From a bacterium (GTDB lineage Bacteria; Actinomycetota; Thermoleophilia; Solirubrobacterales; 70-9): a stretch of 11,558 bases of DNA. The stretch is taken from assembly GCA_002919115.1 (NCBI GenBank), contig PKER01000070.1:1-11558 (forward strand), given 5' to 3'. Of the stretch, positions 1 through 6,644 are shown piece by piece. Position numbers and translations under genes: made by a program. How positions within the stretch are numbered: the first letter of the stretch is position 1; each line of letters starts with the position of its first letter. The notes under the pieces are model-generated. The model ran no database searches, had not been told where the DNA came from, and saw only the letters and a list, made by a program, of their open reading frames with translations.

Positions 1-28
1 GGGCGGCCGCGGTGGCGGGCGCGAGCGG

Positions 29-841
29 GTGCGCCGCGAGCGCGGGACGGGGGAGACCCTCAACCGCGTGCTCTGGGCGCTGCCGTGGGCGGCGCTCGCG
101 ATCGCGATCATCGTCGCGGGCGGCGCGATCTTCGCTGCGATCCTCGTCGGGATCGGCGCGATCTGCATGCTCGAGTTCTTCCAGATGGCGAAGGTCGCGC
201 GGCCCGTGCGCGGCGTGGCGATCCTCGGCATGGCGGGCCTGGTCGCCGCCGCGTACTGGGGCGGGCACTACCAGATGATGCTCGCGTTCGCGGCCACGTT
301 CCCGCTGCTCTTCATCGCGCTCGCGGCGCGCGGCGGCCCCGAGGGCGCGACCGGCTCGGCGGCCGTCACGGTCCTCGGGCTCACCTGGATCGGGATCCCG
401 ATCGCGCACGCCGTGCTCCTGCGCGAGCTGCCCGACCACGGCGCCGCGCTGCTCGTCGACGTGCTCGTCGCGACGATCGTCGCCGACACCGCGGCGTACG
501 CGGGCGGGCGGATGTTCGGCAGCCGCCGGCTCACGCCCGCGATCTCCCCGAACAAGACCGTCGAGGGCCTGTTCGCTGGGTTCGTCGGCGGCACGTTCGG
601 CTTCTGGTTCGCGGGCCTCTACCAGGACTGGCTGCCGGGCCTCGACGCGCTGCTCATGGGCGCCGTCGTCGCCGTGCTCGCCCCGATGGGCGACCTGTTC
701 GAGTCGATGATCAAGCGCGACCTCGGCGTGAAGGACTCGGGCACCGCGATGGGCCCGCACGGCGGCCTGCTCGACCGCCTCGACGCGATCCTCTTCACGA
801 TCGTCGCGGGCTACTACCTGGCGATCGCGTTCGTGTACTGA
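29..841 (+). CDS. cdsA: Phosphatidate cytidylyltransferase (CDP-diacylglycerol synthase), 5' end uncertain
   Basis: Makes CDP-diacylglycerol from phosphatidate and CTP at the membrane, the precursor of the phospholipids. The 270-aa protein is a string of hydrophobic segments. Near the C-terminus it carries the CdsA family signature: S226, K229-R230 and K235-D236, then HGG and DRLD (about 226-252). Earlier landmarks are D153 in a DTAAY segment and SPNKT at 173-177, matching the conserved SPxKTxEG block. The GTG at 29 is the first possible start in this frame, but the frame stays open to base 2 and no clear Shine-Dalgarno precedes the GTG. The true start may therefore lie outside the window, and the gene may be 5'-partial here. 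The next gene is dxr after a 161-bp gap; cdsA and dxr are neighbours in many actinobacteria. Function is well supported; the start is not. Confidence 0.9.
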   Translation: MRRERGTGETLNRVLWALPWAALAIAIIVAGGAIFAAILVGIGAICMLEFFQMAKVARPVRGVAILGMAGLVAAAYWGGHYQMMLAFAATFPLLFIALAARGGPEGATGSAAVTVLGLTWIGIPIAHAVLLRELPDHGAALLVDVLVATIVADTAAYAGGRMFGSRRLTPAISPNKTVEGLFAGFVGGTFGFWFAGLYQDWLPGLDALLMGAVVAVLAPMGDLFESMIKRDLGVKDSGTAMGPHGGLLDRLDAILFTIVAGYYLAIAFVY

Positions 842-850
842 GCGGCGCGC

Positions 851-964
851 CGGCCCGCGACTTCGACCCTTCGACGAGTAATCCCACCAAACGTCGAAGT
901 CGCGGTAGCCCGGCGGCCGACTTCGACATATCGACGGTTGATCCCACGGAAGGTCGAAGTCGCG
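851..964. repeat. Two tandem copies of a palindromic element, 60-bp period
   Basis: Two related units, 851-904 and 911-964, are offset by exactly 60 bp and are about 42/54 identical by eye. Copy 1 has a perfect 13-bp inverted repeat (CCGCGACTTCGAC at 855-867, GTCGAAGTCGCGG at 893-905). Copy 2 has a 10-bp one (918-927 with 953-962). Both enclose a 25-nt loop. Within the loops TCGAC and ATCCCAC are identical while the bases around them differ. In copy 1, CTTCGAC is repeated (861-867 and 869-875), so the right arm can pair with either. No T-tract follows, so this is not an ordinary intrinsic terminator. It could be a dispersed REP/MITE-like repeat, an RNA processing hairpin, or a binding site. 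No family is recognised. Confidence 0.85.
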
Positions 965-989
965 CGGTCGAACAGGGAGGCCCCACCGC

Positions 990-995
990 TACCCT
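990..995 (+). promoter_or_regulatory. Candidate -10 element for leaderless dxr transcript
   Basis: TACCCT fits the actinobacterial TANNNT -10 pattern and ends 7 nt before the GTG start of dxr. Transcription would therefore begin at or within a base or two of the start codon. There is no Shine-Dalgarno at normal spacing; the only purine-rich run (AGGGAGG, 974-980) is 22 nt away. No convincing -35 is seen. This is inferred from position only. Confidence 0.4.
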
Positions 996-1002
996 CGATC
1001 GC

Positions 1003-2151
1003 GTGAAGAAGGTCGTCGTCTTGGGGTCGACCGGGTCGATCGGCGAGCAGGCCCTGGAGGTGATCCAGGCCGCCGGCGATGAGCTTCAGCTCGTCGGCAT
1101 CTCCGCCCACTCCCGCTGGGAGCGCGCCTGCGAGCAGGCCGACGCGCACGGCGTGGAGCGCCTGGCGATCACCGACCCCGGGGCGGCCGAGCGCTGCGCC
1201 GCCCAGCGGCCCGCGGGCTCGGTGCTGGCCGGGGAGGCCGGGATCACCGAGCTGATCGCGAGCAGCGGCACCGACCTGGTGCTGAACGCGGTCACGGGCG
1301 CGGCGGGCCTCGGGCCGACGATCGTCGCGCTCAGCCAGGGCATCGACGTCGCGCTCGCCAACAAGGAGAGCCTCGTGATCGGCGGCGAGCTCGTCACCAC
1401 GCTCGCCGAGGCGAGCGGAGCGTCGATCATCCCGGTGGACTCCGAGCACTCGGCGCTCTTCCAGCTCATCCGCAGCGAGCGCCCGGGCACGGTCGAGAAG
1501 CTCGTGCTGACAGCGTCGGGCGGGCCGTTCCGCGAGCGCGCGGACCTCACCGGTGTGACCGTGGAGGAGGCGCTCGCGCACCCGACGTGGGACATGGGCG
1601 GGCGGATCACGATCGACTCCGCGACGCTGTTCAACAAGGGCCTCGAGCTGATCGAGGCGCACCACCTCTTCGGCGTGCCGTACGACGCGATCGACGTCGT
1701 CGTCCACCCGCAGTCGATCGTGCACTCGCTCGTCCACCTCAACGACGGCGCCTCGCTCGCGCACCTGGGCTACCCGGACATGCGCGTGCCGATCTCGTAC
1801 GCGCTGCACTTCCCCGAGCGCGCGGACGTGCCGGTCCCGACCCTCGATCTGGCCTCGGTCGGCTCGCTCACCTTCGAGGAGCCCGACCTCGAGCGCTTCC
1901 CGTGCCTGCGCCTGGCCCGCGAGGCGGGCGAGGCAGGCGGCACCGCGCCCTGCGTGCTGAACGCCGCCGACGAGGTGGCGGTCGAGGCCTTCCTGGGCGG
2001 GCGCATCCCGTTCACGGCGATCCCCGAGGTGATCGAGCGGACGCTCGCCGAGATCCCGGCCGTCGTGCCCACGCACTTCGAGGACCTCTACGCGGTCGAC
2101 GCGGAGGCCCGTGAGCGCGCCCGCAGCTTCCTCGAGGGCGCCGTCGCATGA
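1003..2151 (+). CDS. dxr: 1-deoxy-D-xylulose 5-phosphate reductoisomerase
   Basis: Converts DXP to 2-C-methyl-D-erythritol 4-phosphate with NADPH and a divalent metal; this is the committed step of the cytosolic MEP isoprenoid pathway. The 382-aa protein starts with the NADPH-binding GSTGSIG loop (8-14). It carries N120-K121-E122, the metal and substrate ligands D146-S147-E148, and N211-K212 with E215. The spacing matches E. coli K125, D150/S151/E152, N227/K228/E231, so all catalytic residues are present. Length is slightly below the usual 390-400. GTG at 1003 is chosen because it sits directly before the Rossmann strand; the same frame stays open far upstream through cdsA but has no homology there. 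The TGA overlaps the ATG of the next gene (ATGA), suggesting coupled translation with the site-2 protease. IspG of the same pathway lies about 3 kb downstream. Confidence 0.96.
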   Translation: MKKVVVLGSTGSIGEQALEVIQAAGDELQLVGISAHSRWERACEQADAHGVERLAITDPGAAERCAAQRPAGSVLAGEAGITELIASSGTDLVLNAVTGAAGLGPTIVALSQGIDVALANKESLVIGGELVTTLAEASGASIIPVDSEHSALFQLIRSERPGTVEKLVLTASGGPFRERADLTGVTVEEALAHPTWDMGGRITIDSATLFNKGLELIEAHHLFGVPYDAIDVVVHPQSIVHSLVHLNDGASLAHLGYPDMRVPISYALHFPERADVPVPTLDLASVGSLTFEEPDLERFPCLRLAREAGEAGGTAPCVLNAADEVAVEAFLGGRIPFTAIPEVIERTLAEIPAVVPTHFEDLYAVDAEARERARSFLEGAVA

Positions 2152-3245
2152 GCTGGCTGCTCGCCTTCCTCGGCTTCGCCGCGCTGATCATCCTGCACGA
2201 GGCCGGCCACTTCACGGCGGCGAAGGCCGTCGGCATGAAGGTCGAGAAGTTCTACCTGTTCTTCCCGCCCAAGCTGGCGGCGGTGCGGCGGGGGGAGACC
2301 GAGTACGGGATCGGCTGGATCCCCCTCGGGGGCTTCGTGAAGATCGCCGGGATGAACCCGGACGAGAAGCTGCCCCCCGAGGACGCGCACCGCGGGTACT
2401 ACGCGCAGCCCGTCTGGAAGCGGATCGTCGTGATCGCGGCGGGCCCGTTCGTGAACCTGCTGATCGCCTTCGTGATCCTGTTCGCCCTGGGCTTCAGCCT
2501 GCAGGAGCCCACGTCGATCGCGGTCGGGGCGGTGGAGCGGGACGCGCCGGCCGACGGGGTGCTGGAGCCCGGCGACCGCGTGATCGCGGTGAACGGAGTC
2601 CAGGTGCGGGACGCGAGCCCCGAGCAGCAGCGCGCGATCACCGAGTCGTTCCAGCGCTTCCGGTGCGAGGGGGCGCTCACCGACGGCTGCCGCGCGACCG
2701 AGAAGGCGACGATCACCGTCGAGCGCGACGGCGAGCGCCACACGCTCGAGGTCCGCCCCTTCTACGACGGGGAGCTGGAGCGCTTCCGGATGGGGATCGC
2801 GTTCGAGCTCACCGACCTCGTCCCCGTGGACAGCTCGCCGGGCGACGCCGCCACCTGGGCGCTCGACCGGATGTGGTTCGTCACCGAGCGCACCGCCGAG
2901 GTGTTCGTGAACATCCTCGACCCGGAGACGCGCGAGCAGATCTCCGGGGTCGTCGGCAGCTACGAGGTGACCCGGCAGTCCTTCGCGTTCGACACGCGCC
3001 AGGCGTTCGGCGTGCTCGCGCTGATCAGCCTCTCGCTGGCGATCATCAACCTGTTCCCGTTCCTGCCCCTGGACGGCGGCCACATCTTCTGGAGCCTGGT
3101 CGAGAAGGTCAGGCGCCGGCCGGTCTCGTTCCGCACGATGGAGCGCGCGAGCGTGGTGGGCTTCGCGCTCGTCGTGATGCTGTTCCTGATCGGCCTCACG
3201 AACGACATCGACCGGCTGACCGGCGAGGGCTTCTCGGTCCGCTAG
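2148..3245 (+). CDS. rseP: M50 site-2 (RIP) metalloprotease, RseP/Rip1 type, single PDZ
   Basis: Membrane zinc protease that cleaves transmembrane substrates inside the bilayer; relatives cut anti-sigma factors (RseP in E. coli, Rip1 in mycobacteria). The 365-aa protein has the HEAGH zinc motif (H17, E18, H21) in the first membrane segment, a GGFVK block, a second membrane segment (about 92-116), one extracytoplasmic PDZ domain (about 120-205), and the third ligand motif LDGGH (D309) at the end of a third segment. A fourth segment lies at about 336-355. E. coli RseP has two PDZ domains and about 450 residues; this shorter form is like the actinobacterial Rip1 group. C173 and C181 fall in or near the PDZ domain and could form a disulfide. 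Translation is probably coupled to dxr (ATGA overlap). The substrate cannot be told from the window. Confidence 0.94.
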   Translation: MSWLLAFLGFAALIILHEAGHFTAAKAVGMKVEKFYLFFPPKLAAVRRGETEYGIGWIPLGGFVKIAGMNPDEKLPPEDAHRGYYAQPVWKRIVVIAAGPFVNLLIAFVILFALGFSLQEPTSIAVGAVERDAPADGVLEPGDRVIAVNGVQVRDASPEQQRAITESFQRFRCEGALTDGCRATEKATITVERDGERHTLEVRPFYDGELERFRMGIAFELTDLVPVDSSPGDAATWALDRMWFVTERTAEVFVNILDPETREQISGVVGSYEVTRQSFAFDTRQAFGVLALISLSLAIINLFPFLPLDGGHIFWSLVEKVRRRPVSFRTMERASVVGFALVVMLFLIGLTNDIDRLTGEGFSVR

Positions 3246-3284
3246 GCGCCCCGCGCCTCAGCGCCCGGGTCCGGTGAGCGGGCG
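3245..3284 (+). terminator. Possible weak terminator region after rseP
   Basis: Two short GC hairpins follow the rseP stop: GGCGC/GCGCC (3245-3249 with 3253-3257, 3-nt loop) and CGCCCG/CGGGCG (3262-3267 with 3279-3284). No T-tract follows. In such GC-rich DNA, arms this short may occur by chance. The feature is offered only because the next gene has its own strong ribosome binding site and a possible promoter. Confidence 0.25.
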
Positions 3285-3320
3285 ATTCCAGATCCTCGCC
3301 ACGGACGGGTCGAATCGCGA

Positions 3321-3326
3321 TAGCGT
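3321..3326 (+). promoter_or_regulatory. Possible -10 element for the acyl-CoA synthetase gene
   Basis: TAGCGT within GATAGCGT fits TANNNT and lies 42 nt before the ATG. That leaves room for a short leader with the Shine-Dalgarno at 3353-3363. No clear -35 is found about 17 nt upstream. Weak evidence. Confidence 0.25.
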
Positions 3327-3352
3327 CCGCGGCGAGGAGAGGTTCCCGACAC

Positions 3353-3363
3353 GGGAGGAAGGG
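3353..3363 (+). promoter_or_regulatory. Strong ribosome binding site deciding the start at 3369
   Basis: GGGAGGAAGGG is an extended Shine-Dalgarno sequence. Its GGAGG core (3354-3358) ends 10 nt before the ATG. It is one of the clearest ribosome binding sites in the window and contrasts with dxr, ispG and proS, which lack one. Confidence 0.7.
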
Positions 3364-3368
3364 TTGTC

Positions 3369-5183
3369 ATGGAGGCCACGACTGCGGAGCGCTACGCGTC
3401 CGGCGGCGAGGCGCCCGAGCTGTATGCGCGCAACCTGGCGCTCGCCTTCGCGCGCACCGTCGAGCGCGTCGGCGACGATCTCGCGATCCGCGACCCCGAG
3501 CGCGGGGTCGAGCTGACCTGGAGCGAGCTCGCGCGCCTCACCGGCCGGCTCGCGGGCGGGCTCGCCAAGCTGGGCGTTGGGAAGGGGGACGCCGTCGCCC
3601 TGCTCATGTCGAACCGCTGGGAGTTCATCCCCGCGGACCTCGCGGCGGTGCACCTGGGCGCGGTGCCGTTCTCGATCTACCAGACGTCCTCGCCCGAGCA
3701 GATCGCTTACGTGTGCCGGGATGCGGGCGCGCGCGTCGCGGTGGTCGAGGCGGCGCTGCTGGAGGGGTTCGAGCGGGCGCGCGCCGAGCTGCCCGAGCTC
3801 GAGCACGTGGTCGTGGTCGGCGGCGAGGGCGGTACGCACACGCTCGCCGAGCTCGAGGAGCTCGACCCGGGCTTCGATCCCGGTCCGACCGCGGAGGCGG
3901 TCGAGCCCGACGATCTGCTCACGCTGATCTACACGTCCGGCACCACTGGGCCGCCGAAGGGCGTGCAGCTCTCCCACCGCAACCTGATGAGCCTGGTCGC
4001 GGCGGTGGAGGACATCATCGACCTGCCCGAGCGCGGCGCGCGGGTGATCTCCTGGCTCCCCGCCGCGCACATCGCCGAACGCGGCGCGCACTACTACCTG
4101 CCCGTCGTGCGCGGCATCTCGGTCACGGTCTGCCCCGACCCGCGCCGCATCGTCGAGTTCCTCCCCCAGGTGCGCCCGACCTGGTTCTTCGCCGTGCCGC
4201 GCGTCTGGGAGAAGCTCAAGGCCGGGCTCGAGGCGATGCTCGCCGGCCTGCCCGACGAGCAGCGCGAGCCCGCGCAGAAGGGCCTGGAGGCGGCGCTTGC
4301 GAAGGTGAGGCTCGAGCAGGCGGGCAAGCCCGTGCCCGAGGAGGTCGCGGCCGCTGCCGCGCGGGCGGACGAGGCGATGTTCGCGGGCCTGCGCTCGAAC
4401 CTCGGCCTCGACGAGCTCGTCGCCGTCAACGTGGGCGCGGCGCCGTCGCCGGTCGAGGTGCTCGAGTTCTTCCACGCGATCGGCGTGCCGATCGGCGAGC
4501 TGTGGGGGATGTCGGAGACCTGCGGCGTCATCACCTGCAACCCGCCGGGCCGGATCAAGATCGGCACGGTCGGCCCGCCCATCCCCGGCGCCGAGGTGCG
4601 GCTCGCCGACGACGGGGAGGTGCTGGTGCGCTCGCCCTTCAACATGGTCGGCTACCGCAACCTGCCCGAGAAGACGGCGGAGACGATCCTCGACGACGGC
4701 TGGCTTGCGACCGGCGACATCGGCGAGCTCGACGAGGACGGGTACCTGCGCATCGTCGACCGCAAGAAGGAGCTGATCATCAACGCCGCCGGCAAGAACA
4801 TGTCGCCGGCGAACATCGAGTCGCACCTCAAGGCGGCGAGCCCGCTGATCGGCCAGGCGGTCGCGATCGGCGACCGGCGCCCCTACAACGTCGCGCTGAT
4901 CGTGCTCGACCCCGACTTCGCGCCCGTGTGGGCGGCGCAGCAGGGGATCGAGAGCGCCTCGATCGCGGACCTCGCGGGCGACGAGCGCGTGCGCGCCGCC
5001 GTGCAGGAGGCCGTGGACGCCGCGAACGCGAAGCTCGCGCGCGTCGAGCAGGTCAAGAAGTTCACGATCCTGCCGACCGAGTGGGTCCCCGGCGGCGACG
5101 AGCTCACGCCGACGATGAAGCTCAAGCGCCGCCCGATCGAGGAGAAGTACGCGGCCGAGATCGAGGCGCTGTACGCGGGGTGA
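3369..5183 (+). CDS. Long-chain fatty acyl-CoA synthetase (AMP-forming, FadD15-like)
   Basis: Activates long-chain fatty acids to acyl-CoA through an acyl-AMP intermediate; cytosolic or membrane-associated. The 604-aa protein has the ATP-binding loop YTSGTTGPPKG (188-198), a GMSE segment followed by a GTVGPPIPG hairpin, the A7-type TGD (448-450), DRKKELI with D464 and R465, and the C-terminal lysine in LTPTMKLKR (K584), the expected adenylation lysine. The domain order and the long insert before the GMSE segment fit the FAA1/FadD15 branch of long-chain enzymes rather than acetate or CoA-ligase dwarfs. It lies between rseP and ispG, genes often adjacent in actinobacteria, and has its own ribosome binding site before and a hairpin after it, so it may be a separate transcription unit. 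Whether its acyl-CoA feeds lipid synthesis or fatty-acid breakdown is not shown. Confidence 0.93.
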   Translation: MEATTAERYASGGEAPELYARNLALAFARTVERVGDDLAIRDPERGVELTWSELARLTGRLAGGLAKLGVGKGDAVALLMSNRWEFIPADLAAVHLGAVPFSIYQTSSPEQIAYVCRDAGARVAVVEAALLEGFERARAELPELEHVVVVGGEGGTHTLAELEELDPGFDPGPTAEAVEPDDLLTLIYTSGTTGPPKGVQLSHRNLMSLVAAVEDIIDLPERGARVISWLPAAHIAERGAHYYLPVVRGISVTVCPDPRRIVEFLPQVRPTWFFAVPRVWEKLKAGLEAMLAGLPDEQREPAQKGLEAALAKVRLEQAGKPVPEEVAAAAARADEAMFAGLRSNLGLDELVAVNVGAAPSPVEVLEFFHAIGVPIGELWGMSETCGVITCNPPGRIKIGTVGPPIPGAEVRLADDGEVLVRSPFNMVGYRNLPEKTAETILDDGWLATGDIGELDEDGYLRIVDRKKELIINAAGKNMSPANIESHLKAASPLIGQAVAIGDRRPYNVALIVLDPDFAPVWAAQQGIESASIADLAGDERVRAAVQEAVDAANAKLARVEQVKKFTILPTEWVPGGDELTPTMKLKRRPIEEKYAAEIEALYAG

Positions 5184-5189
5184 GCGGCC

Positions 5190-5220
5190 GGCGCACGGCC
5201 CGCCATCGCCCCCGTGCGCC
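5190..5220 (+). terminator. Perfect 9-bp hairpin after the acyl-CoA synthetase gene
   Basis: GGCGCACGG (5190-5198) and CCGTGCGCC (5212-5220) form a perfect GC-rich stem with a 13-nt loop, starting 6 nt after the stop codon. It is followed by TCTCGT, only a poor T-rich run, as is common for actinobacterial terminators. Position and perfection support termination before ispG. Confidence 0.55.
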
Positions 5221-5287
5221 TCTCGTAACACCTCGTCCGGGCGCGCGCAAAGGCGGCCACGCTCCACGTGGTCAAACGGGGCGCTGT

Positions 5288-5293
5288 CACAAT
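5288..5293 (+). promoter_or_regulatory. Candidate -10 element for leaderless ispG transcript
   Basis: CACAAT ends 6 nt before the GTG of ispG; an overlapping alternative is TAGGCC (5293-5298). No Shine-Dalgarno lies before the start. An 8-bp palindrome CCACGTGG sits at 5264-5271, near where upstream promoter contacts would be. No good -35 is visible. Inferred from position. Confidence 0.4.
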
Positions 5294-5299
5294 AGGCCC

Positions 5300-6586
5300 G
5301 TGGCTTCCGAGCGGCAGATCAACGTCGGCGGCGTGCCCATCGGCGGTGGCGCGCCGGTCGCCGTCCAGACGATGACCAAGACCGAGACGGCGAACGTCGA
5401 GGCGACCCTCGCGCAGATCCGCAAGGCCGCCGAGGCGGGCGCGGACCTGATCCGCTGCGCCGTGCCGCGCGACAAGGACGTCGAGGCGCTCAAGACGATC
5501 GTCCGCGAGTCGCCGATCCCGGTGATCGCCGACATCCACTTCAACTACACGCTGGCGCTCAAGGCGATCGACGCGGGCGCGCACTGCATCCGGATCAACC
5601 CTGGGAACATCGGCGGGCGCGACAAGGTCGAGCAGGTCGCCAAGCGCGCCAACGAGGCGGGCGTGCCGATGCGGATCGGCGTGAACTCCGGCTCGCTGCC
5701 CAAGCACCTGCACGAGCTCGAGCGCGAGGACCCGGTCGAAGCGCTGGTCACCGCCGCGGTCGAGTTCGTCGAGCTCATGGAGGAGCTCGACTTCACGAAC
5801 TTCAAGGTCTCGATCAAGTCGACGAACGTCCCCAACACGATCGCCGCGAACCGCAAGCTCGCCGCGCGCATCCCGTACCCGATCCACCTCGGCATCACTG
5901 AGGCCGGCACGAAGTGGTCGGGGTCGCTCAAGTCGGCGGTCGGCCTGGGCACGCTGCTCGCCGACGGCATCGGCGACACGATCCGCATCTCGCTCTCCAC
6001 CTTCCACGCCGAGGAGGAGGTCAAGGTCGCCTGGGAGATCCTCAAGGCCCTGCAGCTGCGCGAGCGCGGGCCGGTGCTGATCGCCTGCCCGACCTGCGGC
6101 CGCCTGCAGTTCGACATGGACACCGTGGTGGCCGAGATCGAGCAGCGCCTCGAGGCCTACGAGGACCCGATCGAGGTCGCCGTGCTGGGCTGTGCGGTGA
6201 ACGGCATCGGCGAGGCGTCGCACGCGGACTTCGGCATCACCGGCGCCAAGAACGAGGGCCTGATCTTCGCCCACGGCGAGCCCCTGCGAAAGGTCAAGCA
6301 GGAGGAACTCGTCGACGCGCTCTTCGAGGAGATCGACAAGTCGGTGAAGCGCGGCGGCCAGGTCGTCGCCGACGCGCGCGAGCAGGCCGAGGGCGCCGAG
6401 TGGCTGCGCAAGATCGAGGCGGAGAACGCGGGCGACCTGACGCCCGAGAAGCTCGCCGCGATGGAGGCCGAGGCGGCCCGCGTCGCCGAGGACATGACCG
6501 ACCCCAACGGCGGCAAGCGCGGCAGGCGCGTGCAGCTCGACGAGGAGACCTCGCCGACCGCCGGCCGCCGCTTCACGCGCGCCTGA
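5300..6586 (+). CDS. ispG: 4-hydroxy-3-methylbut-2-enyl diphosphate synthase with C-terminal tail
   Basis: Reductively converts MEcPP to HMBPP, the penultimate step of the MEP pathway, using a [4Fe-4S] cluster; cytosolic. The cluster ligands C263, C266, C298 and E305 have exactly the spacing of E. coli C270/C273/C305/E312. The N-terminal TIM-barrel half contains VQTMTKT, RINPGNIG and GVNSGSL. The C-terminal half has ACPTCGR and GCAVNGIGEA, where many bacteria have GPGE. GTG at 5300 is chosen because the family's N-terminus (RQINVGG) begins five residues in; the frame is open far upstream without homology. The protein is 428 aa against about 370 in E. coli. The excess is a charged tail of some 60-75 residues after DALFEEI, rich in Glu, Ala, Lys and Arg, with no recognised domain. 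It follows the acyl-CoA synthetase by 116 bp and precedes proS by 58 bp. Confidence 0.96.
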   Translation: MASERQINVGGVPIGGGAPVAVQTMTKTETANVEATLAQIRKAAEAGADLIRCAVPRDKDVEALKTIVRESPIPVIADIHFNYTLALKAIDAGAHCIRINPGNIGGRDKVEQVAKRANEAGVPMRIGVNSGSLPKHLHELEREDPVEALVTAAVEFVELMEELDFTNFKVSIKSTNVPNTIAANRKLAARIPYPIHLGITEAGTKWSGSLKSAVGLGTLLADGIGDTIRISLSTFHAEEEVKVAWEILKALQLRERGPVLIACPTCGRLQFDMDTVVAEIEQRLEAYEDPIEVAVLGCAVNGIGEASHADFGITGAKNEGLIFAHGEPLRKVKQEELVDALFEEIDKSVKRGGQVVADAREQAEGAEWLRKIEAENAGDLTPEKLAAMEAEAARVAEDMTDPNGGKRGRRVQLDEETSPTAGRRFTRA

Positions 6587-6629
6587 GCCCGGACGCAGGG
6601 CCTGCGCGCAAGCGCACCGCGCGCCTCAG

Positions 6630-6635
6630 TAGGCT
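6630..6635 (+). promoter_or_regulatory. Candidate -10 element just upstream of proS
   Basis: TAGGCT fits TANNNT and lies 9 nt before the proS ATG, which has no Shine-Dalgarno. It would give a leaderless or 2-3 nt leader mRNA. The 58-bp ispG-proS gap otherwise holds only short GC palindromes (for example GCGCGC at 6604-6609 and 6619-6624). Inferred from position. Confidence 0.35.
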
Positions 6636-6644
6636 GGCCCGGCG

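Noticed and set aside
851..964. A CRISPR array start or intrinsic terminator pair
   Set aside because: There are only two units, the arms are long palindromes, the loops are similar rather than unique spacers, and no T-tract follows. It is kept as a repeat of unknown type.
814..986. A coding sequence on the - strand over the palindromic repeats (repeated ATSTFRGI / ATSTFGGI peptides)
   Set aside because: The repeated peptide is simply the translation of the 60-bp DNA repeat, and no start, ribosome binding site or homology supports a gene.
85..1002. An upstream extension of dxr through cdsA in the same frame
   Set aside because: The translation before 1003 is Arg/Ala/Gly-rich shadow of cdsA; the Rossmann motif begins directly after the GTG at 1003.
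3258..5267. 669-codon open frame on the - strand opposite the acyl-CoA synthetase
   Set aside because: It is a high-GC shadow: Arg/His/Leu/Asp-rich text with no family pattern, mirroring a well-recognised gene. The same applies to long - strand frames at 814-2076, 2088-3083, 4883-6274, 6573-8270 and 8093-8980.
5264..5271. CCACGTGG palindrome as a defined operator for ispG
   Set aside because: An 8-bp GC-rich palindrome is expected by chance in such DNA and no second site is present; it is noted only within the ispG promoter entry.
3713..5299. A fusion protein extending IspG upstream
   Set aside because: The upstream part is an off-frame reading of the acyl-CoA synthetase; the IspG family N-terminus begins at 5300.
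6604..6624. GCGCGC/GCGCGC hairpin between ispG and proS as a terminator
   Set aside because: The arms are low-complexity, 6 bp, without a T-tract; the self-complementary text is common in this base composition.
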